From Amblyornis subalaris (taxonomy: Eukaryota; Chordata; Aves; Passeriformes; Ptilonorhynchidae), in the NCBI GenBank assembly GCA_018881555.1, contig JACAXG010000253.1, positions 248,001 through 312,000 on the forward strand: a DNA stretch of 64,000 bases. The letters are read 5' to 3'. Position numbers and translations under genes: made by a program. Within the stretch, counting starts at the first letter, position 1; each line of letters begins with the position of its first letter. Below, piece by piece: positions 1 to 17,500 of this stretch. Below the pieces are notes generated by a model. It made no database searches, was not told the origin of the DNA, and saw only the letters and a program-made list of their open reading frames with translations.

Positions 1-351
1 CTGCTTTCAGGAGAGCTGGACCCTGACGGACAGGACCAGAAGACCAAGACTAAGCAACTCCTTGACCTTGTGCACTTGTCAAAAGCTTTCTGCAAACAAG
101 GAATGAGAGAGGAAAATTGCACAGAGATAGGGCCACATTCTTACACACTGGGAGCTCTCCAAAAAGCCCAAACCCAAGAAATCCACTACTGCTCCTGCAC
201 CTGAAATGCAGTTGCCCTCTTGCCCTTGCAAAGCTTCAGCTGCAGATCTTCAAGCAGTTCTGGCACCACAAGCTTGCAAAAAGGTCTGCAAGGCCAGGCT
301 AATTCCCATGCCCTTGTTTTCGGGGCTCAGATGTGAAAACATGAGATGTGC

Positions 352-1517
352 CTATTGCCATGGTCTCTTGAGACTGAAGGAAGAGGCAAGAACTCTCCAG
401 TGCCTCCTAGACAGAGTATGTCTGTATCCTAAGCTTTCCTGAAAAGGAAAGAGGAACAATACACTGTACATCCAGCTGATGACATGGCAGAGGCACTAAC
501 AGGATCCCCCCGTGGCACCAGATGGGCTGGGGAAAAGTGCCTGTTCCCTCCAGCCCGACTATCCTTCATTTGACAGGCACAAATGCCAGATGACTGAGTG
601 CACAGCCTGCCTGGCTGTCCCTGTGCTATTAGCACAGAAGAAAATTCTTCATTTGAATATGAATGAAAATGGATTTAAGTGTAATTAAGATGAAAAGAGA
701 AGTGAGGTCTCCCTTCCCAAGCTGTCTGCCAGGCACAGTGGCTGTCTGGGAGCAGCTGGGGCTGTCATGGCCTCTCAGTACCTCATCGGGGCTCAGCTCT
801 GCAGCATGCGGGGTCACCTCCAGCGGGTACCGTGTCCTTCCTATTGCCAGCACGTGGTTCTTCATCTTCACGATCCTCTGGGCCACTGGTGGGAAAAGCC
901 ACCCGGACCTGCGTCAGCCCGGCCAAGGGGCAGCAGTGGGGCTGGAGATGGTAGAAGAGGGGACGGTGGGAGAGGGGACAGCAGGACGGGACAGCGGGAC
1001 AGGGGATGGGGGGGCTGGGGATGACGGGACAGGGAATGGCGAGTCTGGGGATGGCGGGGCTGGGGATGACGGGACAGGGAATGGCGAGTCTGGGGATGGC
1101 GGGACAGGGAACGACGGGGCTGGGGATGGCGGGACAGGGAACGGCGGGGCTGGGGATGGCGGGACAGGGAATGGCGGGACAGGGAACGGCAGGGCTGGGG
1201 ATGGCGGGGCTGGGGATGGCGGGACAGGGAATGGCGGGACAGGGAATGGCGGGGCTGGGGATGGCGGGGCTGGGGATGGCGGGGCTGGGGATGGCGGGGC
1301 TGGGGATGGCGGGACAGGCCGGGCCCCCGCGGGCGTTACCTTCTGGCGCCTCGAAGGTGATGAGGGCGCAGGGCGGGGGCCCGGGCAGCACCCGGACGTC
1401 GGCGATGTCCCCGCCGCCGTTGCGGGAGCGCAGGAAGTGGATGGTCAGCTTGTCGGCCGCCCTGTCGGGAGGCAGCTCGGCGGGAAAGCCCTGCACCCGC
1501 ACCGTGCGGCCCGCCAT
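352..1517 (-). CDS. Single NID/RRM-like domain gene (IFI35/NMI/RBM43 group), 5' exons
   Basis: Exon 1 is 1517-1340 (ATG at 1517-1515, donor GTAACG) and exon 2 is 885-782 (donor GTACTG). Together they encode about 94 residues forming one NID/RRM-like unit. It starts [12 protein letters not shown], has the family landmark SRNGGGDI, then [11 protein letters not shown] at the exon junction and [11 protein letters not shown]. The exon phases (1 then 0) match the homologous exon pairs of IFI35 next door, so the genes are related by duplication. Without the second splice, exon 2 reads on to a TAA at 629-631. A possible last exon is 438-352, after a CTTTTCAG acceptor, adding 28 residues with no recognisable motif; otherwise the 3' part lies off the left edge. 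The HF...NGGGD pattern followed by VA..I...KNH resembles IFI35, NMI and RBM43, and I cannot choose between them. An ISRE lies about 150 bp upstream of the ATG. Function is unknown; an interferon-induced role is inferred. Confidence 0.6.
1002..1316. repeat. 15-bp GC-rich minisatellite in an intron
   Basis: About 21 tandem copies of a 15-base unit in two main versions, GGGGCTGGGGATGGC and GGGACAGGGAATGGC. It fills most of the intron between the two NID exons and stops about 24 bases from the donor at 1339. Because the unit is five codons long, it keeps reading frames open on both strands (Gly/Asp-rich forward, Pro/Ala/Ile-rich reverse). These frames do not indicate a protein. Confidence 0.9.
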
Positions 1518-1662
1518 GCCCGCGGGGGCGGCCTCCCGAGCCCCGGCGGCGATTCCCCCTCCTCGCCGCGCCGGGCCCTCGCTCGCCCGGGCCCACCCCG
1601 GCCCACCCCGGCTCTGCGGCCCCCGCCCGGCCCCGACTCCTCTCCGGCCTCGCCGCCGCGGA

Positions 1663-1677
1663 GAAACGAAAGCGAAA
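1663..1677. promoter_or_regulatory. ISRE upstream of the small NID gene
   Basis: Three GAAA cores lie at 1663-1666, 1668-1671 and 1674-1677. The last two form GAAAGCGAAA, the IRF-binding spacing (GAAANNGAAA) of an interferon-stimulated response element. The site sits in a CpG-rich stretch about 150 bp upstream of the ATG at 1517. The same 10-mer occurs upstream of IFI35. Confidence 0.65.
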
Positions 1678-1872
1678 GCGGCACCACCCCGCCCCGGGCC
1701 CCGCGGGAAGGCGCGGCCCGGCCCCACAGAGCCCGGCCGGGGAAGGGCCCGGCCTCCCCCAGGCTCTGGCCGACAGCCCGGGGGCTCGGCCCGGCTGAGA
1801 CTCCCTCCCCGGCCCGGCCCAGCCTCCCCGGCCCGGCCCCAGCACGACAGACACGGTGCTCCCAACAGACTC

Positions 1873-1878
1873 TTTATT
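1873..1878 (-). terminator. IFI35: IFI35 polyadenylation signal
   Basis: AATAAA on the minus strand, 69 bases beyond the IFI35 stop codon. The transcript ends about 350 bases before the ATG of the next gene on the same strand. Confidence 0.75.
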
Positions 1879-1946
1879 TCACGCCGTGCCCGCGGGCCAA
1901 TGGCCGCACGGAGCTCCTCAGCTTCGCACTGACGGGGCTGGGAGGA

Positions 1947-4825
1947 CTAGCCCGTGTCCTCCACGAACACGGCCACCCCCGTCCGCCCTGCTGGGACGTA
2001 GGCGAGGGCATCCACCTCCCCACCGCCGCGGCTGGCCTTCTGGAAGTGGATCTCCAGGGCGTCTCTCATGGACTCCTCACTCAGCACATCGGGGATGCCC
2101 GAGAGCAGGACAGTCCTGGGGCAGCGGGAGGGCTGGAGCTGGGCAGAGCAGGGGGTGAGTTGCACAGCTGTGCAGGCAGAGGGGCTTCAGCAGCCCCCCA
2201 CCTGTGCTGCCTCGGCCCAGACTGGCAGGTGCTGCTTGCACAGGGTTCGTGCCCTTACCTGCAGGTTAGTGATGTCTCCACTCATGTATGGTGATATTTT
2301 GACGCTGTATTTTTCTTTCCTAATAGGCACCTCTATGTGTCCTTTTTCAATTAGCGCCTCTGCCACTGCAGAAGGAAAGGAAAGTCCTGAGCTGCCCAGG
2401 TCCCAGGTAAGCTCCAGGGGAGGTTATGTTCCTGGCACAGGCACCAAGGCTGACATTGCCCAGCTCATTGCTCAGCTCACCTGTACCAGCACAGTTTTGG
2501 GGGAGGCAGGACAGCCTGGGCTCACTCTACCTTCCCTGTTCCCCAGACACAGCTTCATCTGCTCTCCGGAGATTTCCTCCCAGAGGAGGCTGGGCTGCTC
2601 CACCCTTGCCAGCCGCCCAAGCTCAGCACACCCCCACGCACCTCCATCCTGTGTGAAGGTCAGCACCGCATGGCCAGAGTTATCCAGGAGCTTCTTGCTC
2701 TCCACCTCGCTACCCCCATTCTTTGACTTGCTGAAGAAGAGCTCCAGCTTGTCCAGCAGCGTCTCCTCGTCAAGCCTGGCCAGGCTGGGCAGATCAGACA
2801 CAAGGATGCTCCTGCTCCTCTGAGTCAGACATATCTGTAGGAGGCACAGGCCGGTCAGTGCCAGGGCAGGACTGGCCCCGGAGCTCAGGGGAGCAGCGCT
2901 GAGTGGGGCTGCAGTGCCTTGGCAGAGGCAGGCTCGGACAGGAGGAAACAGTGTGCCCAGGGCAGCTCTGTGGCGTGGGGAGCAGGGGGCCCTCATGCCT
3001 ACCTCCAGGGCAGATGGCAGCAGTATCTCCACTGGCGCTGCCTGCACTCGCACTCTGCACTGGTCGAGCTCCTCCCCATAGCTCAGTTCCACCATGTGCT
3101 CCCTCAAACCTATGATCCTCTGGGCCACTGCAAGCAGGGAGAGCCCCCAACACAGGGGAGTGACTGCCCACTCCCAGCGCTCTGCAGGACAGGACACAGC
3201 ACGGCGAACGCTTCGGGGAGGGGGCACAGCCCCACACAAGGCAGGTGGAGGGGCAGCACCAAACCCTGGCACAGGGAGGGGACACACGGCAGGCCCCAAA
3301 ATGATTGAGCAGGACACCTGCCCGGTGCAGTGCTCTTCTCACACTTACCCTCTGCCTCCTCAAAGGTGATGAGAGCCGAGCCCCCGGGCAGAGGGTAGCG
3401 GATCAGTGGAGTGAGCATCAACTTGTTTGTGTCCTCCTTGTTTACCATGAGCCCCTTAAACATCATTTTCTTTTCCGGCAAGGTAGACAGCACCTAGGTT
3501 CGAGTACAGACAGCACCTGGAGGAGACTGGACCCTGCACAGGGCATGCCAATCCACAGACTAGAAACAAGCTCATGGCTCAAAATAAACAGCTGGAGGAC
3601 CTCAGCAGAGTCTCTCCTAGGGTCTGTCTGTACCTTGAGTCCCAAAGCCATGACTGGAGCTCCTGGCCCTGGCAGAGGAGCCACCTGCTAGCAGGAGCTG
3701 TGCCAGTCATTGCACAGTGCCCAGCTGCATTTGCCTACAGTCTCTCCAGCCAGGCTTGTGCCCTTGCCAGCAGACCCGAGTGCCCACACACACTCTGTTA
3801 CCTTCGCAGGATCATTCCAGAGGGCCCTCTTCTTCAGTTCTTCCAGTTTATTTTCCAGGGCCTGCTTCTCCTGCCTCAGCCTGTTGTTCTCCTCCTTTGC
3901 TGTTAATAAAATCTGGAAGGAAGGATAGAGTGGGCAGTAGGGAACACCAGGACACGAGGGGCTGCAGTACACTTCTGACCACAGCACTGTTCTTGGACAC
4001 AGCTCCACCCACACCATTCTCCTGCTCTTGACTGCCTGCAGCCCTGACCTGGCTCCTCTCCTTTGAGGACAGCCCTCCCTTTGCCGCAGCATTGCCTCAC
4101 TTCTCGGCACAGGCCATGAAACCTCCACTGGATCCAGAGCAAGTGATCTCAGAGCAGCGAGCTGTGTGATGCAGCCCCCAACACCTTTCTAAGTCTAAGA
4201 CACATCCACTGGACACCAACCTGGTGGGCTCGCTTTTCATCTCCATTTAAAGACATTTGTTGCTCAAGAATTTTATGAGGTTCTCTTTCTTTCCTCAGCT
4301 CTCGTGTCCTTTGCTCTGCAGCTTCCTTGGCCATTTGTAGCTTTGGAAGTTCTTGCCGCAGAGCACTGTAAAGCTCCTGTAAGAAGCACCATCAGACAGC
4401 AAGATCCTGCTGACATCGTGCCACCCCACCAGCCACCCCGCCCAGGCAGAGGCTGTGCCTTTGGGAATGAGCCCGGATCACAGAACAGGCTCTCTTCTCC
4501 ATAGGATTGCCCCTGTCTGCCGCCTCTGACTCATAGTCCCAAGAAAAGACATTTGAGTTCCTGGCCAGGGCTGACCTGGCGGATCCCGGGCAGTCGGGAT
4601 CCGGCCGATCAATCCCCTCCGACAGGCGCAGCCGGACGCACCTTGTACCCCGCGATCTCCCGCCGGAGCTGCTCGGGGTTCTCCGAGCCGTCATCCCGCC
4701 GGCTCTCGGGGCAGCGGAAGCGGACGACGGACTCCTAAAGACAGGAGAGGTCTCAGCCGCGCTGCGCCGCCCCCCGGCCCGCAGGTCCCCGCGGCTCAGC
4801 TCCTCCTCACCTCCTCCGAACCCAT
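1947..4825 (-). CDS. IFI35: Interferon-induced 35 kDa protein (IFI35), NID-domain protein
   Basis: Nine exons: 4825-4811, 4734-4642, 4376-4221, 3912-3802, 3493-3349, 3127-3003, 2834-2642, 2365-2259 and 2138-1947. They join in frame to give 378 aa. Residues 1-125 are rich in Glu, Lys, Gln and Leu and look like a coiled coil (leucine zipper of the family). Then come two NID units of about 90-100 residues (exons 5-6 and 7-8) and a C-terminal half unit with HFQKASRGGGEVDAL, ending VAVFVEDTG as in mammalian IFI35. IFI35 forms complexes with NMI in the cytoplasm and modulates interferon and inflammatory signalling. Identity is supported by the motifs and by RPL27 upstream. The protein is longer than human IFI35 (about 286 aa), mainly in the N-terminal coiled-coil part. 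An ISRE lies about 106 bp upstream of the ATG, matching interferon induction. Confidence 0.9.
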
Positions 4826-4930
4826 CCCCGCGGCGCTGGCGGCAGCACGGACCGGAGCCCCGGTCCCGCCGGGAGCTCTGCCCAAGCCTGCCCGGTCCCT
4901 GCTGCCGCGGACCCCGCGCCTGCTCCCGCC

Positions 4931-4940
4931 TTTCGCTTTC
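4931..4940 (-). promoter_or_regulatory. IFI35: ISRE in the IFI35 promoter
   Basis: On the minus strand the sequence reads GAAGCGAAAGCGAAAGG, which contains GAAAGCGAAA with IRF spacing. It lies in the CpG-rich region about 106-115 bases upstream of the IFI35 ATG, as expected for a type I interferon-stimulated gene. Confidence 0.7.
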
Positions 4941-4949
4941 GCTTCCGCA

Positions 4950-5614
4950 GCCCCGCCCCGGCCGAGCCCGAGCGCAGCCCCGGGGCGGCGGCGGAAGGCC
5001 GGGCCCGCCCAGCGCCTCCCGACACGGCCCGAAACCCCATCACCCTCTTCTCCCTCATCGCCGCCCCGCATAACTCGCCTTCACTGAGCATCCGCCTGCC
5101 CTGCCAGGAACACACCAGCTAAGAACTACAGTCATAACCTCTTCCTGCCCCACTCCTGGATTTACACCCCGACCCAGCCCCTGCTTCCCGGGTGGCCAGC
5201 AGCCAGCACTGGTCCGTTCGGGAACCTAAATTCTAACAGCCCCAGGGCAGTCACCACACGAATCACCGTGCACTCAGCAGACCCCTGCAATCACCCGTTT
5301 GCCTTCCCTCTCCCTTTTTCTCACAGGCATCACACCACAGCTTTGGGAGTAAGCGATTTCCACCATGGCAGGAACGACATCAACCACCCTGCAGCTGCAG
5401 GAGAAAGCAGCACAGCCCTGGCCCCACATGGAGCAGTCCCAGAGGTGACACCTGCACCCACGGCTCAGGCTGCACAAGGCTCCACAAACGTACTGACACT
5501 CACCTGGTCTGCAATGGCTTTTCCAGCTCTTAGAGATGCAGAGCAAGCATAACCACACCACAAAGACCACTGCTTGTTTGTTAAATAACAGAACAACATG
5601 CTTTTTAATAAACG
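4950..5614. other. IFI35-RPL27 intergenic region
   Basis: Holds the distal IFI35 promoter up to about 5100, then ordinary unique sequence to the RPL27 3' end. I see no exon, RNA gene or repeat in it. Confidence 0.6.
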
Positions 5615-5620
5615 TTTATT
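5615..5620 (-). terminator. RPL27: RPL27 polyadenylation signal
   Basis: AATAAA on the minus strand, 21 bases beyond the stop codon. Such a short 3' UTR is typical of ribosomal protein genes. Confidence 0.85.
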
Positions 5621-5640
5621 GATGCAACCTTGTTACACCC

Positions 5641-7713
<2,073 letters not shown>

Positions 7714-7752
7714 TCACTTCCGGCGCGCCACCGGCAGCCGCCACCACCGAGC

Positions 7753-7950
7753 GGCGGTGCCGGGTGTCCAGTCCCCCGCTGCGCCACTCGGGCACCGCCG
7801 TACCGAGTGTCCGGTGCCTCCCGCCCCCTCGGGCACGGCCGTGCCGGGTGTCCGGTCCCCCCGCCCCTCTCGGACACGGCGGTGCCGGGTGTCCGGTCCC
7901 CCCGCCCCCCTCGGGCACGGCGGTGCCGGGTGTCCGCCCGCCCTCTCTCC
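7753..7950. repeat. About 41-bp GC-rich minisatellite upstream of RPL27
   Basis: Roughly five diverged tandem copies of a 41-base unit built around GTGCCGGGTGTCCGGTCCCC followed by CCGCCCCTCTCGGGCAC. It lies between the RPL27 promoter and the RUNDC1 3' end. It opens long meaningless frames on both strands. Confidence 0.8.
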
Positions 7951-8042
7951 CCAGGCACGTCGGGCGCCGCGTCACAGACCCAGCAACGGACAGAGCACAC
8001 GGCACGACGGCGCGCTCGGCCCACGCGTACTACAGCGGTATT

Positions 8043-8048
8043 TTTAAT
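8043..8048 (-). terminator. RUNDC1: Possible RUNDC1 polyadenylation signal
   Basis: ATTAAA on the minus strand, about 620 bases past the RUNDC1 stop. I found no AATAAA between them, so this is the best candidate for the end of the 3' UTR (8049-8666). Confidence 0.4.
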
Positions 8049-8666
8049 ACACCCCGCGGGACACCGGGCTGTGCTGACCCCCGCACAAAAGCCTAGAACA
8101 AGGAGCTCGGACCGCTGGACAAAGCGCCCCGGCAGCCCGAGGGACACAGATTACAGAGCCGCTGGAGGAGCGCCCGGGCACCTTTGGATCTGCCCCCATC
8201 TTCTCCTGCAACCACCCTGGGGAGGTCAAGTCCCATGTGACCGGGCAACCGCCGAGGTGCCTCAACACCTGCCAGCCTCACTCCTCTGTGAGGGGTTGGG
8301 TGGGCGCACGTGTAGAGCAGAGACTGTGAGAAATAACCACAGAGGAGCTCAGCTGCACGTTCCAAGGGCCTTCCCCCCCCTGCAGGCCCCATAGCCAGGC
8401 CTCTGCACCCCCATCCCCCCTGAACAGTCACTGGCCTCTGGGCAAGGCAGTTTGGCCCAAGAGCGGCAAGGCGAGGCAGTGCCCGACCCACAGCCTCCAG
8501 CCACTCTGCAGGGGCAGCATCGACAACACACTTCCAACATCATGACACCCTAAGACTTCTCTAAAAGCAAATATCAAAGAGACAAACTTGGTCTTACAAA
8601 AGCCAGGCTTCTTGAGCCCAACAGCTGCCTCCTAGTGGAAAATGGATGATCTACAATAAAAACACA

Positions 8667-14174
<5,508 letters not shown>

Positions 14175-14373
14175 AGCCCAGGCCCTCGGGGACACCGCGG
14201 CCGCAGGAGACCAGCCGGTGCACCGGTAGCACGCACCGAGGAGCAGAGCGGGCAGGGTTCTCCGAGGCAGCGGAGCTGCCTCGGCCCGTGCCTCGCCGCG
14301 GGCAGCTCTCCCGACCCTGGGAGGCCGAAGGGTCCGGTCTCCCGTGCCCGGTTACCCTCGCGAGACACGGAGC

Positions 14374-14379
14374 AATAAA
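14374..14379 (+). terminator. PTGES3L: PTGES3L polyadenylation signal
   Basis: AATAAA 200 bases after the PTGES3L stop and 191 bases before the AARSD1 ATG. Confidence 0.75.
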
Positions 14380-14570
14380 CGTGAACTGCCGCAGCCGTGT
14401 GCCGTGCGCTCGGGCCGCCGCCGCGCCGCACGCCCGGGAGCCGCCCGCCCGCACCGGGAGCGCGCCCGCGCGGAACCCCGCAGGCTCCGCCCTGTCTGCT
14501 ATTCACTGTCCCTGTCCCTGCGCGGCCGCCGTCGGCGCCAGTGCGGTGCCGCTGCTGCCGGACGGTCACG

Positions 14571-17500
14571 ATGGTGTTCCAGTGCCAGCGGGACAGCTGG
14601 GCCCGGCAGGTACCGGCGGGCAGGGGCCGGGGCGCGGCGCAGGCCCGGGCGGGCCCTCACGGCGCCGCCGTCTCTGTCGCAGTTCAGCACCAGGGTGGTG
14701 TCGTGCCGGGCGGCGGAGCTGCGGCCCGAGGGCGGCGGGGAGCCGGTGCGCGGGTTCCAGGTGGTGCTGGAAGACACCATCCTCTTCCCCGAGGGCGGCG
14801 GGCAGGTACGGGCCGGGCTGGGCCGGGCGGGGGCCGGACCGGGACCGGGGCCGGGGCCGGCGGCACTGACGTCCCCTGTCCGCAGCCGGATGATCGCGGC
14901 CTCATCGGGGACGTGCCGGTGCTCCGCGTGACCCGGCGGGGCCCCGAGGCCGTGCATTTCGTGCCGGCCGCGCTGGAACCGGGCGCTGAGGTGCTGGTGT
15001 CGCTGGACTGGGAGCGCCGCTTCGACCACATGCAGCAGCATTCAGGTCCGTGCCGGTACCGAGGGGCGCCCGGTGACACCCCGCGGGGTGTGCCGGTGGT
15101 GTGGCCTTGGGCGGGGGGGGGAGCGGTCAGCGCCCAGCGTGTCCCCACCCTGGTCAGGGTAGGGGGAAACCTGAGAGCTCTGTACACAGTTGGTTCCCGG
15201 GGCCACTTGGGCAGCAGGTGCCCCTCTGCAAGCTCTCCTTGGCTTGTAAACCAATCCACCGAAAACAGGTTTGGAAGGGAAAGTTCAAGCTGCTTTGCAG
15301 CCACCAGCATGTGCTGCAGTGCTGCTGGGACCTGAGGCCCACGAGGCCAGAGCTTTCTCCTCGCTGCTCCTGACCACTGGCAGGAGCCCCACAGCGCCCA
15401 GTCGTGAGGAATGTCAACAGGAAAGACACAGCCTGACTGAAAATACCAGTGGGACTCAGAGCAAGTACTTGCACATCTCTTCCAGGACAGCATCTCATCA
15501 CTGCCATTGCAGAACAGATGTTTGGATTCAAGACGACTTCATGGTGAGCAGGATAAAGGTTCCTTTTGGCCCCGGTGTTACCTTGTTTGCACACACCACC
15601 ATGCTACCCTGCACAGAGCCTGAATATTGAAACACCAAAAGCAATTTGGACATTTCACTTGAGCTCACATGTCCCTGGAGAGGTGACTGACCTGGACAGA
15701 AACCGTACAAAGTGTTTTCTCTGTCTTGTCCTCCTCAAGTGTTTGGTTTGCATCTGGTGCTTTGAACATAACAGGGAGAGGAAGGAAGTCTGTTTTGTTT
15801 CAGTCACCACATTCCCAGCAGTGGGATGCTGGTGCTGTACAAAGGGACCTCCTGGCTGGTCTGAGCTACAGGAGCAGATGTTCTTCTTGGTGCAGGGAGC
15901 TGGGCCGTCAGCGAAGTGTCGTCGAGCTGGACACCCCCTTGGTGACAGCAGAGCAGATCGAGGCACTGGAGAAGAATGTGAATGAGAAAATCCGGGACAG
16001 GGTTCCTGTGACAGTGAGGGAACTGGCTGCAGATGACCCTGAAGTTGAAACAGTGGGTAGTGGGAGGGAACAGTTGGTATTCATGGGACTGGAATAATTA
16101 AGCATGAATGTCATCTTGTTGGTCACTGTTCTCTGCCAGGTGAAGAGCCGAGGGCTGCCCGATGACCATGTGGGGCCAGTGCGTGTTGTGGACATCGAAG
16201 GCATTGACTCCAACCTGTGCTGTGGCACTCATGTCTCCAACCTGAGTGACCTGCAGGTGGGCGGCTGCAGCTGAGCTGCCTCTGGGAGCCACACTCCACA
16301 CGGAGCACAGCAGGAGTCCCTGGGATCCACAGGCTGCTCGAGACTGTCCTGATGGGGAAGGGGCTGGCAGCAGCCCCAGGCTGGGGGAGGGTCACACACA
16401 CGGGCTGGGAGCCTCAGGCTCCTTTGTTTCCTTGTAGCAGAACTCAGCCCTGTGTGCAGTAGTGACGTTCTTGCACTGCCAGGGCTGTTGGCCATGTTCC
16501 TTCTGCTTAAAGCTGTGATATTTTTGAGTGTTCATCATGAATGAGAAATCTTCTGTGCAAGGAAATAGTGATAAAATTCTAGACCTGCCTTTAAGTATTT
16601 TGTGCCTTTTCAGTCATTGCTTGGAGTGTTTCCCAGCAGAGACATCCAGATGCCCTGCAGAGTGCATCCCATGGCTAGAGAATTGCATAAATTCCACCAT
16701 ACCACCATCCCTTTTTTTTTGTATGTTGACCTTATGGTTGATTTTAATCAATTTATTTTCACTGGGAAAGAGTCAATATTCACCACAAGGCATAATTTGG
16801 CAGGAACTGAACACCTGTGTGTATTACCAAAATGCTGTTCTGACCAGGCTGATTTTCTTTTTAAGGTTATTAAACTCCTTGGCACGGAAAAGGGGAAAAA
16901 GAACAAAACCAACTTGGTGTTCTTGGTGGGAAACAGAGTGCTGAAGTCAATCGAACAAAGTCACAGTACTGAGAAGGCTCTAACGTCCCTGCTCAAGTAA
17001 TACCCTTTCCACTTCCGTTATTTCACCTTTACTCTTCCTCCTGAGAGATACCACATAAGCCTCAGGGTACAGCTTGTGGGGCTCTTTATGATGTTACCTG
17101 TTTTACTCCTTTAGGAAATCCTTTCTATGTCTTTCAGAGCAGTGATCCAAAGTCTCTCTGTTCTTTCAGAAATGGACCAAGTGAGCATGTAGAGGCTGTG
17201 AGAAGACTGCAGAGCTCTGTGAAACTGCTCCAGAAGGTATGAGAATGGCTGGGAAAAGTGGGTTGCGGTTATTTCCTGTAGACCTGAGCTTTAGTTGTGG
17301 TAACTGGGAATCGAATCATAGGCTTCCATTTTTGTGGATATTATGAAAAGTGCTCAAACCTCTGGGAACACAACTGTGTTCGCACTGATTTCTCCAGCTG
17401 CAGTACAGTTCATTTGCTTTTCTTTCAGAATAACCTGAACCTTCTTAGAGACATTGCGGTTTTGATAGCCCGGGACTTCAAGAGCAAACCTGCTCCAAGG

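Noticed and set aside
783..1865. Minus-strand frame with many PAIPSP repeats joined to the NID exon
   Set aside because: The repeat is intronic; good splice sites at 1339 and 886 remove it and join the two conserved halves in frame.
663..2294. Long plus-strand frame of 543 codons rich in Gly and Asp
   Set aside because: It is kept open by the 15-bp minisatellite and the CpG island; it runs antisense through real NID exons and has no domain.
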